DNA of 64,000 nucleotides from Mesorhizobium sp. LSJC280B00 (GTDB lineage Bacteria > Pseudomonadota > Alphaproteobacteria > Rhizobiales > Rhizobiaceae). The DNA lies in NCBI RefSeq assembly GCF_000502835.1, contig NZ_AYVL01000010.1, forward strand, positions 68,998-132,997, written 5' to 3'. Shown piece by piece: positions 32,306-42,848 of this stretch (position 1 is the first letter of the stretch; each line of letters begins with the position of its first letter). Under the pieces are notes generated by a model. That model was not told the DNA's origin and did not search any database. It was given only the letters and a program-made list of their open reading frames with translations. Both the position numbers and the translations under genes were made by a program.

Positions 32306-34255
32306 ATGCGTGAGAATCAATCCGACGTCTTCGATCTGTTTTCCGAGGTTTACAAGAATGCGGCGCAGGAGGAGATAAGCCTCCAGCAATATCTGCTTGC
32401 CTGCCGCGAGGACAAGTCGATGTACGCCTCGGCGCCCGAGCGGATGGTCGAGGCGATTGGCGAGCCGACCTTTGTCGATACCAGCAAGGACGAGCGGCTT
32501 GGCCGTATTTTTTCGAACCGGACGATCAAGATCTATCCGACCTTCGCCGACTTTTACGGCATGGAGGATACGATCGAGCGTATCGCCGGTTATTTCCGCT
32601 ATGCCTCGCAAGGGCTCGAGGAACGCAAGCAGATACTCTATCTCCTCGGCCCGGTCGGCGGCGGCAAGTCCTCGCTTGCGGAGCAGCTGAAAAGGCTGAT
32701 GGAGCAGCGTCCGATCTATACGCTGAAGGTCGGCGGCCAGGTCAGCCCGGTGTTCGAATCGCCGCTCGGGCTGTTCGACCCCGACCGCATGGGCGACCTT
32801 TTGGAGGATAAATACGGCATCGCCCGGCGGCGGCTGAACGGCCTGATCTCGCCCTGGGCGGCCAAGCGCCTCGACGAATTGTCCGGCGACATCTCCAAAT
32901 TCAGCGTCGTCAAGCTGATGCCGTCCAGGCTTCGCCAGATCGGCATCGCCAAGACCGAGCCGGGCGATGAGAACAACCAGGACGTTTCGGCCCTGGTCGG
33001 CAAGGTCGACATCAGGCAGCTGGAAAACTTCAGCCAGTCCGATCCGGATGCCTATTCCTATAGCGGCGGCCTGAACCGGACCACGCAAGGACTGCTCGAA
33101 TTCGTCGAGATGTTCAAGGCGCCGATCAAGGTGCTGCATCCGCTGCTGACCGCGACCCAGGAAGGCAGCTACAACGGCACCGAGAATTTCGGCGCTTTCC
33201 CCTATCAGGGCATCATCGTTGCCCATTCCAACGAATCGGAATGGCTGCAGTTCAAGAACAACAAGAACAACGAGGCGTTCCTCGACCGTATCCTGGTGGT
33301 CAAGGTGCCGTATTGCCTGCGGGTCACCGAAGAGCGGCAGATCTACGAGAAGCTGTTGCGCGAAAGCGAATTGGCCTCCAGCCCCTGCGCTCCGGAAGTG
33401 CTCGATATCCTCAGCCGGTTCACCGTTTCGACCCGCCTGGCCGAACACGACAATTCGCCGCTCTACACCAAGATGCGCGTCTATGACGGCGAGAACCTCA
33501 AGGAAACCGATCCCAAGGCGAAGTCGGTCCAGGAGTACCGAAACGCGGCCGGTGTCGATGAAGGCATGACCGGCGTCAGCACCCGCTTCGCCTTCAAGAT
33601 CCTGTCGCAGACCTTCAACTACGACACCGAAGAGGTGGCCGCCGATCCGGTGCATCTGATGTACATCCTGGAAGAGGCGATCAAGCGCGAGCAGTTCCCG
33701 AAGGAAACAGAGGCGGACTATCTCGATTTCATAAAGTCGGAGCTGGCGACCCGTTATGCCGAGTTCATCGGACACGAGATCCAGAAGGCTTATCTGGAAT
33801 CCTATAGCGAATACGGCCAGAACCTGTTCGACCGCTACATCGCCTATGCCGATGCCTGGATCGAGGATCAGGACTACAAGGATACCGATACCGGCCAGAT
33901 CCTCAATCGCGAGGTTCTGGACAACGAACTGTCGCAGGTCGAAAAGCCGGCCGGCATCGCCAATCCCAAGGACTTCCGCAACGAAGTGGTGAAGTTCACG
34001 CTGCGCGCGCGGGCCAGAAACCATGGCCGCAACCCATCATGGACAAGCTACGAAAAGCTGCGCGAAGTCATCGAGAAGCGGATGTTCGGGCAGGTCGAAG
34101 ATCTGCTGCCGGTGATCAGCTTCGGCTCCAAGCAGGACAGCGTGACGGAGAAGCGGCATACCGAATTCGTGCAGCGGATGATCCAGCGCGGCTACACCGA
34201 GCGCCAGGTCCGCCGGCTGGTGGACTGGTACATGCGGGTGAACAAGGCGGGTTGA
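32306..34255 (+). CDS. PrkA/YeaG-family serine protein kinase
   Basis: The protein has 649 residues. It begins MRENQSDVFDLFSEVYKNAA, as usual for PrkA. The AAA+-like N-terminal domain has a P-loop LLGPVGGGKSS near residue 115; the C-terminal part (from about residue 400, TRFAFKILSQTFN) is the PrkA kinase domain. In E. coli YeaG acts with YeaH in starvation and nitrogen stress, with YcgB (SpoVR family) related. The start at 32306 is chosen over the earlier TTG because it fits the family. First of three genes; yeaH follows after 19 bp. Confidence 0.95.
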   Translation: MRENQSDVFDLFSEVYKNAAQEEISLQQYLLACREDKSMYASAPERMVEAIGEPTFVDTSKDERLGRIFSNRTIKIYPTFADFYGMEDTIERIAGYFRYASQGLEERKQILYLLGPVGGGKSSLAEQLKRLMEQRPIYTLKVGGQVSPVFESPLGLFDPDRMGDLLEDKYGIARRRLNGLISPWAAKRLDELSGDISKFSVVKLMPSRLRQIGIAKTEPGDENNQDVSALVGKVDIRQLENFSQSDPDAYSYSGGLNRTTQGLLEFVEMFKAPIKVLHPLLTATQEGSYNGTENFGAFPYQGIIVAHSNESEWLQFKNNKNNEAFLDRILVVKVPYCLRVTEERQIYEKLLRESELASSPCAPEVLDILSRFTVSTRLAEHDNSPLYTKMRVYDGENLKETDPKAKSVQEYRNAAGVDEGMTGVSTRFAFKILSQTFNYDTEEVAADPVHLMYILEEAIKREQFPKETEADYLDFIKSELATRYAEFIGHEIQKAYLESYSEYGQNLFDRYIAYADAWIEDQDYKDTDTGQILNREVLDNELSQVEKPAGIANPKDFRNEVVKFTLRARARNHGRNPSWTSYEKLREVIEKRMFGQVEDLLPVISFGSKQDSVTEKRHTEFVQRMIQRGYTERQVRRLVDWYMRVNKAG

Positions 34256-34274
34256 AGCCAGCCCGGGGTAACAT

Positions 34275-35597
34275 ATGCCGATCTTCATCGATCGCCGACT
34301 GAACCCGAAGGACAAAAGCCTCGGCAACCGGCAGCGTTTCCTGCGGCGGGCGCGCGAAGAGTTGAAGCGCACCATCCGCGATCAGATCCGCACCGGCAAG
34401 ATCGCCGACGTGGACGCCGAGCATGCCGTTTCGATGCCGGCGCGAGGCACCGGCGAGCCGAGCTTCAAGGATGCCCGGAACAGCGGCAGCCGCCAGCACG
34501 TCCTGCCCGGCAACAAGCATTTTGCCCGAGGCGACCGGCTGCCTAAACCCGGCCAGGGCGGCGGCATGGGATCCGCCCCGGGGAGAACCGAATCGGAGGA
34601 CGATTTCCGTTTCGTGCTGTCGCGCGAGGAGGTGCTCGACCTCTTTTTCGAAGACCTCGAACTGCCTGATATGGTCAAGCTCAACCTCAAGGAGATCCTC
34701 GCCTTCAAGCCGCGCCGGGCCGGCTTCGCCGCGACCGGCTCGCCGACCAACATCAATGTCGGGCGCACGATGCGCAACAGCCATGGCCGCCGCATAGCGC
34801 TCAGGCGCCCCAAGCAGGAGGCGGTCGACGCTGTCGCGCAGGAGATCGCGACGCTGGAGACGAAGCCGCAAAACGCCGAGATGCGGCAGCGCATCGTGGC
34901 GCTGCAGGAAGAGCTTGAGCGGCTGGAGCGCCGCCGCAAGCGGATCGCCTTTGTCGATCCGGTCGATATCCGCTTCAACCGCTTCGACGCCCAGCCGGTG
35001 CCGAACGCCAATGCGGTGATGTTCTGCCTGATGGACGTGTCCGGTTCGATGGGCGAACGCGAGAAAGATCTGGCCAAGCGCTTCTTCGTGCTGCTGCACC
35101 TGTTCCTGAAACGGCGCTATGACCGCACCGAGGTCGTCTTCATTCGCCACACGCACGAGGCGCAGGAGGTGGACGAGGAAACCTTCTTCTACAACACTCA
35201 GAGCGGCGGCACGGTGGTTTCCACGGCGCTCGAGGAGATGCACCGCATCGTCGAGCAACGCTATCCCAGCCGCGAATGGAACATCTATGTCGCCCAGGCC
35301 TCGGACGGCGACAATTTCGTCACCGATTCCGAGCGCTGCATCGCCTTGCTCGACGAACAGATCATGCGGCTTTGCCAGTATTTCGCCTATGTCGAGATCC
35401 TCGACGAGCGTGAGAGCCACATCTTCGGCGCCACCGACAACGGCACGTCGCTGTGGCGTGCCTACAGTGCGGTCAAGCTGAGGTGGTCGAACTTCCAGAT
35501 GAGCCGCATCGCCACGGCGGCCGACATCTACCCGGTTTTCCGCCAGCTCTTCGCCAGACAGCCGGGTTATCAAAAGAGCGCTGAAAGAGGGGGCTGA
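34275..35597 (+). CDS. YeaH/YhbH-family protein (DUF444, VWA-like)
   Basis: The protein has 440 residues. The N-terminus IFIDRRLNPKDKSLGNRQRFLRRAREELKRTI is the DUF444 signature; in the middle the von Willebrand A-like metal motif MDVSGSMGE occurs near residue 255. It is the standard partner of the PrkA kinase; the biochemical role is unknown. Its end overlaps the start of the SpoVR gene by one base (TGATG), so translation is coupled. Confidence 0.94.
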   Translation: MPIFIDRRLNPKDKSLGNRQRFLRRAREELKRTIRDQIRTGKIADVDAEHAVSMPARGTGEPSFKDARNSGSRQHVLPGNKHFARGDRLPKPGQGGGMGSAPGRTESEDDFRFVLSREEVLDLFFEDLELPDMVKLNLKEILAFKPRRAGFAATGSPTNINVGRTMRNSHGRRIALRRPKQEAVDAVAQEIATLETKPQNAEMRQRIVALQEELERLERRRKRIAFVDPVDIRFNRFDAQPVPNANAVMFCLMDVSGSMGEREKDLAKRFFVLLHLFLKRRYDRTEVVFIRHTHEAQEVDEETFFYNTQSGGTVVSTALEEMHRIVEQRYPSREWNIYVAQASDGDNFVTDSERCIALLDEQIMRLCQYFAYVEILDERESHIFGATDNGTSLWRAYSAVKLRWSNFQMSRIATAADIYPVFRQLFARQPGYQKSAERGG

Positions 35598-37135
35598 TGG
35601 CGAGCAAATCCGGGTTGCTGTTTTCCGGTTCCGACTGGGATTTCAGGACGCTGTCGCGTGCCTACGAGACCATCGAGGCGGTCGCCACGGAAGAGCTCCA
35701 CCTCGACGTCTATCCGGTGCAGATGGAGATCATCTCCTCAGAACAGATGCTCGACGCCTATTCCTCTGTCGGCATGCCGCTGATGTACCGCCACTGGTCG
35801 TTCGGCAAGCACTACCTCTACCAGGAATTGCTCTACCGCAAAGGCGGACGGGGGCTCGCCTATGAACTCGTCATCAATTCCAATCCCTGCATCGTCTATC
35901 TGATGGAAGAAAACACCATGGCCCTGCAGGCCCTGGTGACGGCGCACGCGGCACTCGGCCATAACCATTTCTTCAAGAATAATTATCTGTTCCAGCAGTG
36001 GACTGACGCCAGCGCCATCCTCAGTTATCTGGACTTCGCCAAGGGCTACATTGCCCGCTGTGAGGAGCGGCATGGCGTCGATGCGGTGGAAGAGATCCTC
36101 GATGCCGCACATGCGCTGATGGAACAGGGCGTGTTCAGATATCACCGGCCGCCGAAACTGTCGTCGGAAAAGCAGCGCGAGGGCGTTCGCGAGCGCCTGG
36201 AATACGAGGAGCGTTCCTACAATGACCTATGGCGCACGCTGCCGCCTTCGAAGGACGGCACCAAGCCCCGCGAGACGGATACAATGGCGGAGCGCAGGAA
36301 ATCGCTCAAGCTGCCCGAGGAAAACCTGCTTTATTTCCTGGAGAAGAACAGCCTGATCCTGGAACCCTGGCAGCGTGAGGTCATCCGGATTGTCCGCGTC
36401 ATCGCGCAGTATTTCTATCCGCAGCGCCAAACGCAGGTGATGAACGAGGGCTGCGCCACCTTCGTGCATTACACGCTGATGAACCTTTTGTTCGACCGCG
36501 GCCTGATCGGCGAAGGCGCCATGCTGGAAGTGCTGCGCAACCATTCGAACGTGATCTTCCAGCCGGGCTTCGACGATCCGCGCTTTTCCGGCATCAACCC
36601 TTACGCGCTGGGCCTCGACATGATGCAGGACATCCAGCGCATCTCGACCGCGCCGACCGCCGAGGACCGCGACTGGTTTCCCGATATCGCCGGCAATGGC
36701 GACTGGCGCCAGACCCTGCTGGACGCCTGGGCCAACCATCGCGACGAGTCCTTCATCCGCCAGTATCTGAGCCCTACCCTGATCCGGAAATGGCGGTTCT
36801 TTGTGCTTGCCGATGCGGCCAACGATCCGCACTACGAAGTCGCCTCGATACACAATGAGCGCGGCTACGAGAGCATCCGCGCCGCACTCGCCCACAGCTA
36901 CGACATCGGCGCCAGCCGGCCGGACATCCAGGTGGTGGACGTGGACCTGCTCGGCGATCGGCATCTGCGCCTGCAGCATAAGGTCAAGGACGGCATAGTG
37001 CTGGAAGGCGGCAGCCGCGACGCCACGCTGCGCCATATCCGCAAGCTCTGGGGCTACGAGGTCAGCATGGCTGCGGTCGACGCACAGACCGGCGCCACAG
37101 TCCACGAACGGTCGACCAGCCAGATCGGGGAATGA
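35597..37135 (+). CDS. SpoVR-family protein
   Basis: The protein has 512 residues, as usual for this family. It includes HWSFGKHYLYQELLYRKGGRGLAYELVINSNPC near residue 70 and QTQVMNEGCATFVHYTLMNLLFDRGLIGEG near 280. In Bacillus SpoVR is needed for the spore cortex; in non-sporulating bacteria it co-occurs with PrkA and YeaH in a stress-response operon of unknown chemistry. It is last in this three-gene operon. Confidence 0.95.
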   Translation: MASKSGLLFSGSDWDFRTLSRAYETIEAVATEELHLDVYPVQMEIISSEQMLDAYSSVGMPLMYRHWSFGKHYLYQELLYRKGGRGLAYELVINSNPCIVYLMEENTMALQALVTAHAALGHNHFFKNNYLFQQWTDASAILSYLDFAKGYIARCEERHGVDAVEEILDAAHALMEQGVFRYHRPPKLSSEKQREGVRERLEYEERSYNDLWRTLPPSKDGTKPRETDTMAERRKSLKLPEENLLYFLEKNSLILEPWQREVIRIVRVIAQYFYPQRQTQVMNEGCATFVHYTLMNLLFDRGLIGEGAMLEVLRNHSNVIFQPGFDDPRFSGINPYALGLDMMQDIQRISTAPTAEDRDWFPDIAGNGDWRQTLLDAWANHRDESFIRQYLSPTLIRKWRFFVLADAANDPHYEVASIHNERGYESIRAALAHSYDIGASRPDIQVVDVDLLGDRHLRLQHKVKDGIVLEGGSRDATLRHIRKLWGYEVSMAAVDAQTGATVHERSTSQIGE

Positions 37136-37239
37136 CCGAACCGGACTTGCCGGCGAAGTCGGGTGTCGTTGCCTTTACCGGATCACCAACCACCCTAAGT
37201 ACGCGCGCGCCACGAGGGCATCATTCAGGGAGCAGGAAC

Positions 37240-37731
37240 ATGCGCGCATTGATGATCGCCACCGTCCTTCTGGTCGCTGTCACGATGGCGCTCTCACTTG
37301 CGCACGCACTGGAATTGCCCGGCAAGTTGCGCCTCAAGGAGGCCACCTACAGATCAGTGCAGGCGATCTATTATCCCGGCTTCACGATCGGCGGCTTTGC
37401 CGAGATCGGCGGCATCATTGCCCTCGCCATCATGCTCTACCTGACGCCTTATCCAAGCGCTCGATTCTGGTGGACCTTGGCGGCGCTCGCCTTCCTGCTG
37501 GCGGAACATGCGACCTATTGGTTGATCACGCATCCCGTCAATAATTTCTGGGTGCAAGACGTTGCCATGCCGCAATCAGCCGCGACCTTTTTTTCAATGT
37601 TCTCTCGAAAGCAGACCGGCGACTGGAGAGACTTGCACAACGTCTGGGAGGCTTCGCATGTCGCCAGGGCAGGCCTGGCGATGCTGAGCCTCGTCTCAAT
37701 TGCTGTCGCCGCGACATTTTTTGCTGAATAG
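37240..37731 (+). CDS. Four-helix integral membrane protein, unknown
   Basis: The protein has 163 residues. Hydrophobic helices lie near 3-22, 47-68, 75-95 and 142-160. The long polar loop between helices 3 and 4 holds QSAATFFSMFSRKQTGDWRDLHNVWEASH. The pattern (four helices with conserved Trp and His near the membrane edge) resembles DUF1772-type proteins, but I cannot assign it with certainty. ATG at 37240 follows GGAGCAGGAAC. It stands alone, 104 bp after SpoVR. Confidence 0.65.
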   Translation: MRALMIATVLLVAVTMALSLAHALELPGKLRLKEATYRSVQAIYYPGFTIGGFAEIGGIIALAIMLYLTPYPSARFWWTLAALAFLLAEHATYWLITHPVNNFWVQDVAMPQSAATFFSMFSRKQTGDWRDLHNVWEASHVARAGLAMLSLVSIAVAATFFAE

Positions 37732-37843
37732 CGCCAGGGATCAAGACGGCCCTCGTCCGCCAACTTGCCGCCACGAACGCTGCATCCGTCAGATCAGGGA
37801 ACGGAACCGGCGTACTATCTTAACGTCAAGCGATCCTGCCGTT

Positions 37844-38089
37844 TCAGCGGTCGGTGCGATGCTTGTTGTGGGCGCTTTCCTGGTGCTCGCCGCGGATGAT
37901 GTTGCGGTCGTCGGGATCGGCAATGTCCTTCGGGTCCGATCTGAGCTCGGCACCGCGCCGGAACGCCTCGCGCTCTTGCCTGGTCTTTTTCAAATCCGCT
38001 TCCGCGTCGAAATCCTTGCCGGCGTTTTTCGTGTTCTCGCGCTCTTCGATGACGCGCAATTGCTGCTCATGAGTCTTTTTTCCGGCCAT
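37844..38089 (-). CDS. Small highly charged hypothetical protein (81 aa)
   Basis: The protein has many Lys/Arg/Glu/Asp residues (MAGKKTHEQQLRVIEERENTKNAGKDFDAEADLKKTRQEREAF) and should be helical or disordered and soluble. No family is recognised. AAGGAGG precedes the start. It lies between a membrane-protein gene and the fusion gene, 48 bp from the latter on the same strand. Confidence 0.6.
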   Translation of the reverse strand: MAGKKTHEQQLRVIEERENTKNAGKDFDAEADLKKTRQEREAFRRGAELRSDPKDIADPDDRNIIRGEHQESAHNKHRTDR

Positions 38090-38137
38090 CGGTGACCTCC
38101 TTCTTTTGATTTTCCACTTTCCCAGGGTCCAAATTCG

Positions 38138-40138
38138 CTACAGCCCGAAAGGATAGGTCTCGGGAAGGCCTGTCCCCGCATGTTCCGGCCCAAGCGGCGT
38201 CACGGCACTGGTTTCATCGAACCAGACGAAAGCATCGAACTGGCGGGCGAGCGAGGCGTCCGCATAATGGCTGTGGAGCTCGGTTTCGGGCCGGTAGATG
38301 ACGCCGATAAAGCGTTCCAGCCGGCGCTCCAGAAGCCGTTCGCGCAGCGTGTCGTCGCGATCGAAATCGAGCAGGAAAGGCGAGACGCCGCTGTCGTGGC
38401 AAAGCCGCTCATAGCTGTCGTTGTGGGAAGGCCGAACCGGTTTCACTTCCATGTCGCCGTCCCAGTCGGTGGCGGCGGCCACCGTCCCGGAATGCGTACT
38501 GAGCCCGATCAAGGCAACCTCGTCGCCAAAACGCTGGCGGCAGAGCTGGCCGATATTCAGTTCGTCCCTGACGATCCCCATTTCGGTATAGCGGGCATCG
38601 CCGATATGGGAATTATGTGCCCACACCACCGCCTTGGCGTTCGGGCCGCGGGCCTGCAGCAGGTGCTCCAGCGTTTCGAACATATGGGTGTCGCGCAGGT
38701 TCCAGGATTGCGCGCCGCCGTAATACATGGTGCGGTAATAGCGCTCGGCGGAGGCGACCAGACGGGCATTCTGGCTCGCGTCGAGGAAATCGATGCCGTC
38801 CTGCTGCGCGTAGTCGAGCTCTCTGGAAAGCAGTTCCCGGCATTGCTCGAGCACGGCCTTCTCGCATTTCTGGTAACCGGAGGTGAGTGCGACACGGCCA
38901 TAGGTGGCCGGGTCGTTCTGCCACGGCGTCAGGCAGCCATAGCGTTCGCGCGCGATCCTCGCCGCCTGCGGATCGACCCGGTCGAGATATTGCAGGACCG
39001 CCGCAATCGATCCACCCATATTGTAGATGTCGAGGCCATAGAACCCGGCCCGCCGGGAGGATAGCCTGATCCGCTCATTATGCTGTCGCATCCAGTCGAC
39101 GAACTCGGCGACGTCGGTGTTGCGCCACATCCAGGTGGGAAAGCGCTGGAACGGCGGATCTGCGCCAGGCCGCGGCGGCCGATGGCGGACGTAGCGGTCG
39201 ATCGCCGCGGCATCGGGCCAGTCGGCCTCGACCGCGACGATGGTGAAGCCATGCTTCTCGATCAGCCTGCGAGTGATCGCGGCGCGCGCACGGTAGAACT
39301 CCGACGTGCCGTGGCTGGCTTCGCCGAGCAAGACGACGCGGCGGTCGGCAAACCGGTCGAACAGCGCACCGAAGGCCGGATCGTCGAAATCCGGAAGCGG
39401 TTCGGCGGCGGCCGCGATCATCTGCGGCAGGCTGCTCCTGCGCTGATGCCGGTGCGGAAGATCGGCCGCTATCTGGCTGTCGCTGCCTGGCTCGCCCCAG
39501 CCTTGCTCGCCGATCAGCGGAACAAACCGCACGCCGCCGAAATCCTCCTCAGTGTAGGTTGCGGCGCCGGTACGGGTGACCTTGAGCAGGCGCTGCGAGT
39601 CGAATTCATCGCCGACCGGGATGACAAGCCGGCCAGCGACGTCGAGCTGTTCCTGCAGAGCGAGCGGTGCGCCGGGTCCGGCGGCCGCAACCAGGATCGC
39701 ATCGAAGGGTGCCGCCTCGGGCCAGCCTTTGGTGCCGTCGCCGGTGCGGACTTCGATATTGTCGTAGCCAAGCTTTTTGAACCGCTGCCTTGCCGTTTCA
39801 GCCAACGCGGCGTGGCGCTCGATCGTGTAGACGCGTTCGACGATCCGGCTCATTACGGCAGCCGCATAGCCCGAGCCGGTGCCAACCTCGAGGACGTGGT
39901 CGCCGGCTCCGACCTCGGCCATTTCGATCATGAACGCAACGATGTAGGGCTGCGATATCGTCTGACCTTCGGCGATCGGCAGCGGCCCGTCCTCATAGGC
40001 GAATTCTTCAAAGCCAGGATCGACGAAAGCCTCGCGCGGGACCTCGCGCATCGCCTGAAGGACATTGCGGTCGCGAATGCCACGGCGGCTCAAGTGGATG
40101 TCGACCATTTGGTTGCGGGCATGGGAGAGATCGAGCAT
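38138..40138 (-). CDS. Fusion: protein-L-isoaspartate O-methyltransferase plus erythromycin-esterase domain
   Basis: The protein has 666 residues in one frame. Residues about 1-225 form a PCMT domain: QTISQPYIVAFM (59-70) and the SAM-binding loop VLEVGTGSGYAAAV (82-95). Residues about 255-650 match the erythromycin-esterase family: VVLLGEASHGTSEFYRARAAITRRLIEKHGF with the catalytic Glu/His loop, WAHNSHIGD, and the late RFIGVIYRPETELHSHYADASLARQFDAFVWFDET. PCMT repairs isoaspartate in aged proteins; esterase-family members hydrolyse macrolide rings or, more often, have unknown substrates. A stress promoter (40261-40285) faces the gene. The joined form suggests a repair or stress role, not drug resistance. 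The linker is about 30 residues. Confidence 0.9.
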   Translation of the reverse strand: MLDLSHARNQMVDIHLSRRGIRDRNVLQAMREVPREAFVDPGFEEFAYEDGPLPIAEGQTISQPYIVAFMIEMAEVGAGDHVLEVGTGSGYAAAVMSRIVERVYTIERHAALAETARQRFKKLGYDNIEVRTGDGTKGWPEAAPFDAILVAAAGPGAPLALQEQLDVAGRLVIPVGDEFDSQRLLKVTRTGAATYTEEDFGGVRFVPLIGEQGWGEPGSDSQIAADLPHRHQRRSSLPQMIAAAAEPLPDFDDPAFGALFDRFADRRVVLLGEASHGTSEFYRARAAITRRLIEKHGFTIVAVEADWPDAAAIDRYVRHRPPRPGADPPFQRFPTWMWRNTDVAEFVDWMRQHNERIRLSSRRAGFYGLDIYNMGGSIAAVLQYLDRVDPQAARIARERYGCLTPWQNDPATYGRVALTSGYQKCEKAVLEQCRELLSRELDYAQQDGIDFLDASQNARLVASAERYYRTMYYGGAQSWNLRDTHMFETLEHLLQARGPNAKAVVWAHNSHIGDARYTEMGIVRDELNIGQLCRQRFGDEVALIGLSTHSGTVAAATDWDGDMEVKPVRPSHNDSYERLCHDSGVSPFLLDFDRDDTLRERLLERRLERFIGVIYRPETELHSHYADASLARQFDAFVWFDETSAVTPLGPEHAGTGLPETYPFGL

Positions 40139-40260
40139 CTTTTTGCTCCTCCTATGGGCCTCCGCTACAATCGCCCAAGCTGCTCAACGCCACCTCGGCC
40201 GGCTCGTATCTCAGGGCCTCGGCAGTCCCTTTGGATCCAAGCAATGCGGTGCATCTCCCT

Positions 40261-40285
40261 AACCGTTGGCAAGCCCCGAGGTTCC
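40261..40285 (-). promoter_or_regulatory. EcfG-type promoter, GGAAC-N16-GGTT
   Basis: On the minus strand GGAAC (40281-40285) is followed after 16 bases by GGTT (40261-40264). It faces the PCMT-esterase fusion gene, 123 bases from its start. The rest of the 298-bp divergent region up to phosphoketolase shows no further motif I can support. Confidence 0.55.
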
Positions 40286-40436
40286 CCAAAAGACCGACCC
40301 GCTTTTGTCCGGCGAGGCGGGTTGCAGGATCGGCAATCGCTAGCCACGCCGCCCAAACTTATTTCAAGGCAAATCCTTTCTCCGACGCGACGCCACTCCA
40401 GATAACGACGGACGAGGGTATTCCGGAGGCATTTCC

Positions 40437-42848
40437 ATGAACGACGAGGTCCGCACCGCTGCGCACACGACCGGCCTTGACCAGATCGATCTGATGGACC
40501 GCTACTGGCGCGCCGCGAACTACATCTCGGTTGGCCAGATCTACCTGCTCGACAATCCGCTCTTGCGCGAGCCCTTGCGGCCCGAGCACATCAAGCCGCG
40601 GCTGCTCGGCCATTGGGGCACGACGCCCGGCCTCAATTTCATCTATGTGCATTTAAACCGGATTATCCGTGAACGTGGTCTCGATGTCCTGTTCATCTGC
40701 GGCCCGGGTCACGGCGGCCCGGCAATGGTCGCGAACAGCTGGCTCGAGGGCACCTACAGCGAAATCTATCCCGAGGTCGGCGGGGACGAAGACGGCCTGC
40801 GAAAGCTGTTCCGGCGGTTCTCGTTTCCCGGCGGAGTGCCGAGCCACGCGGCTCCGGAGACACCCGGCTCGATCCACGAAGGCGGAGAGCTCGGCTATGC
40901 GCTGGTCCATGCCTTCGGCGCCGCCTTCGACAATCCGAACCTTGTGGTTGCCTGCGTCGTCGGCGACGGCGAAGCCGAGACCGGCCCGCTCGCCGCGGCC
41001 TGGCATTCCAACAAGTTCCTGAACCCGGCATCCGACGGTGCCGTCCTGCCGATCCTGCATCTCAACGGCTACAAGATCGCCAGCCCGACCATCCTCGGCC
41101 GCATGGAAGACGAGGCGTTGCGCAGCCTGTTCCTCGGCTATGGCTACGAAACCTTTTTCGTGGAAGGCCATGAGCCTGCCCCGATGCATCGGGAGATGGC
41201 CCGCACGCTCGATACCGTGCTCGACCGGATCCACTCCATCCAGGAGCCTGCAAGAGCCGCGGGCTGGAAGGGAGAGCGGCCGCTGTGGCCGATGATCGTG
41301 CTGCGCAGCCCAAAGGGCTGGACCGGGCCGAAAGAGGTCGACGGCAAGAAGGTCGAGGATTTCTGGCGCTCGCACCAGGTCCCGGTGTCGAACGCACGAG
41401 GCGATGCGGCGCACCGGCAGATCCTCGAAGACTGGATGCGCAGCTACGAACCGAAGACGCTGTTCGACGAACGCGGGCATCTCCTGGCGGAGCTCGCGGC
41501 GCTGGCACCGACAGGGTCAAGACGCATGGGCGCAATCCCCTACGCCAATGGCGGCCTGCTGAAACAAGACCTCGTGCTTCCCGATTGGAAAGGCCTCGCG
41601 CTCGACGTACCGCGTCCGGGCGGCACTGTCGGGGAGGCGACGCGGACCGTCGGCAGCTATCTTCGCGATGTGATCCGCTTGAACGCCGAGGCCAGGAATT
41701 TCCGGCTGATGGGACCCGACGAGACGTCCTCCAACCGCCTCGACGACGTGTTCGAGGTTACGGATCGGGTCTGGATGGAGCGGATCGAGCCTTACGACGT
41801 CCATCTTTCCCGTGACGGCCGCGTCATGGAAGTGCTCAGCGAGCATCTTTGCCAAGGCTGGCTGGAGGGCTATCTGCTGACCGGCCGCCACGGCCTGTTC
41901 TCGTGCTACGAGGCGTTCGTCCACATCATCGATTCCATGGTCAACCAGCACGCCAAATGGCTGAAGACCTCCGGCGAACTTGCCTGGCGCAAGCCGATCG
42001 CCTCGCTCAACTACCTGCTGACCTCGCATGTCTGGCGACAGGATCACAACGGCTTCAGCCATCAGGACCCAGGCTTTGCCGATTTCGTCGCCAACAAGAA
42101 GGCCGACACGGTCAGGCTCTATTTCCCGCCCGACGCCAACACGCTGCTGTGGATCACCGACCATTGCCTGAAAACCTACAACCGCATCAACGTCATCGTC
42201 GCCGGCAAGCAGCCGGCGCCGCAATGGCTGTCCGCCGAAGACGCGGAAGCACACTGCAAGGCCGGCGCCGGCATCTGGGAATGGGCCGGGACGGTTGCCA
42301 AGGGCGAAGATCCGGATGTGGTCCTGGCCTGCGCCGGCGACGTGCCGACGCTGGAGACGCTGGCTGCAGCCGATATCCTGCGCTCGGGCATTCCGGACCT
42401 GAATATCCGCGTCGTCAATGTCGTCGACCTGATGATTTTGCAGTCGAATTCCGAGCATCCGCATGGCTTTGCCGATGACAGGTTCGACGCGCTGTTCACC
42501 AGGGCCAAGCCGGTCATCTTCGCCTATCACGGCTATCCCTATCTCATTCACCGTCTGACCTACCGGCGCGCCAACCACGACAACATGCATGTGCACGGCT
42601 TTCGCGAGGAAGGCACGACGACGACGCCGTTCGATATGGTGGTGCTCAACCAGCTCGACCGCTACCATCTCGCGCTCGCCGCGATCGCGCGTGTGCCGGG
42701 GCTGGCCGAGCGGGCGAAGGATCTTGCCGCGGCGTTGCACGGGAAATTGGCTGAACACACGGCCTATGTCCGCGAACATGGCGAGGACATGCCCGAGATC
42801 CAGAAATGGTCTTGGCCGCAGGACGGCGCGACGAGGGCCGGCGATTGA
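40437..42848 (+). CDS. xfp: Xylulose-5-phosphate/fructose-6-phosphate phosphoketolase
   Basis: The protein has 803 residues. Thiamine-diphosphate enzyme motifs: GPGHGGPAM near residue 88, [15 protein letters not shown] near residue 204, and [15 protein letters not shown] with the conserved Asp-Gly-Glu of the cofactor site. It splits xylulose-5-phosphate (or fructose-6-phosphate) and phosphate to acetyl phosphate plus a triose- (or tetrose-) phosphate. The stop overlaps the acetate kinase start (TGATG), so the two enzymes work as acetyl-phosphate-to-ATP route. GGAGG lies before the ATG. Confidence 0.97.
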   Translation: MNDEVRTAAHTTGLDQIDLMDRYWRAANYISVGQIYLLDNPLLREPLRPEHIKPRLLGHWGTTPGLNFIYVHLNRIIRERGLDVLFICGPGHGGPAMVANSWLEGTYSEIYPEVGGDEDGLRKLFRRFSFPGGVPSHAAPETPGSIHEGGELGYALVHAFGAAFDNPNLVVACVVGDGEAETGPLAAAWHSNKFLNPASDGAVLPILHLNGYKIASPTILGRMEDEALRSLFLGYGYETFFVEGHEPAPMHREMARTLDTVLDRIHSIQEPARAAGWKGERPLWPMIVLRSPKGWTGPKEVDGKKVEDFWRSHQVPVSNARGDAAHRQILEDWMRSYEPKTLFDERGHLLAELAALAPTGSRRMGAIPYANGGLLKQDLVLPDWKGLALDVPRPGGTVGEATRTVGSYLRDVIRLNAEARNFRLMGPDETSSNRLDDVFEVTDRVWMERIEPYDVHLSRDGRVMEVLSEHLCQGWLEGYLLTGRHGLFSCYEAFVHIIDSMVNQHAKWLKTSGELAWRKPIASLNYLLTSHVWRQDHNGFSHQDPGFADFVANKKADTVRLYFPPDANTLLWITDHCLKTYNRINVIVAGKQPAPQWLSAEDAEAHCKAGAGIWEWAGTVAKGEDPDVVLACAGDVPTLETLAAADILRSGIPDLNIRVVNVVDLMILQSNSEHPHGFADDRFDALFTRAKPVIFAYHGYPYLIHRLTYRRANHDNMHVHGFREEGTTTTPFDMVVLNQLDRYHLALAAIARVPGLAERAKDLAAALHGKLAEHTAYVREHGEDMPEIQKWSWPQDGATRAGD

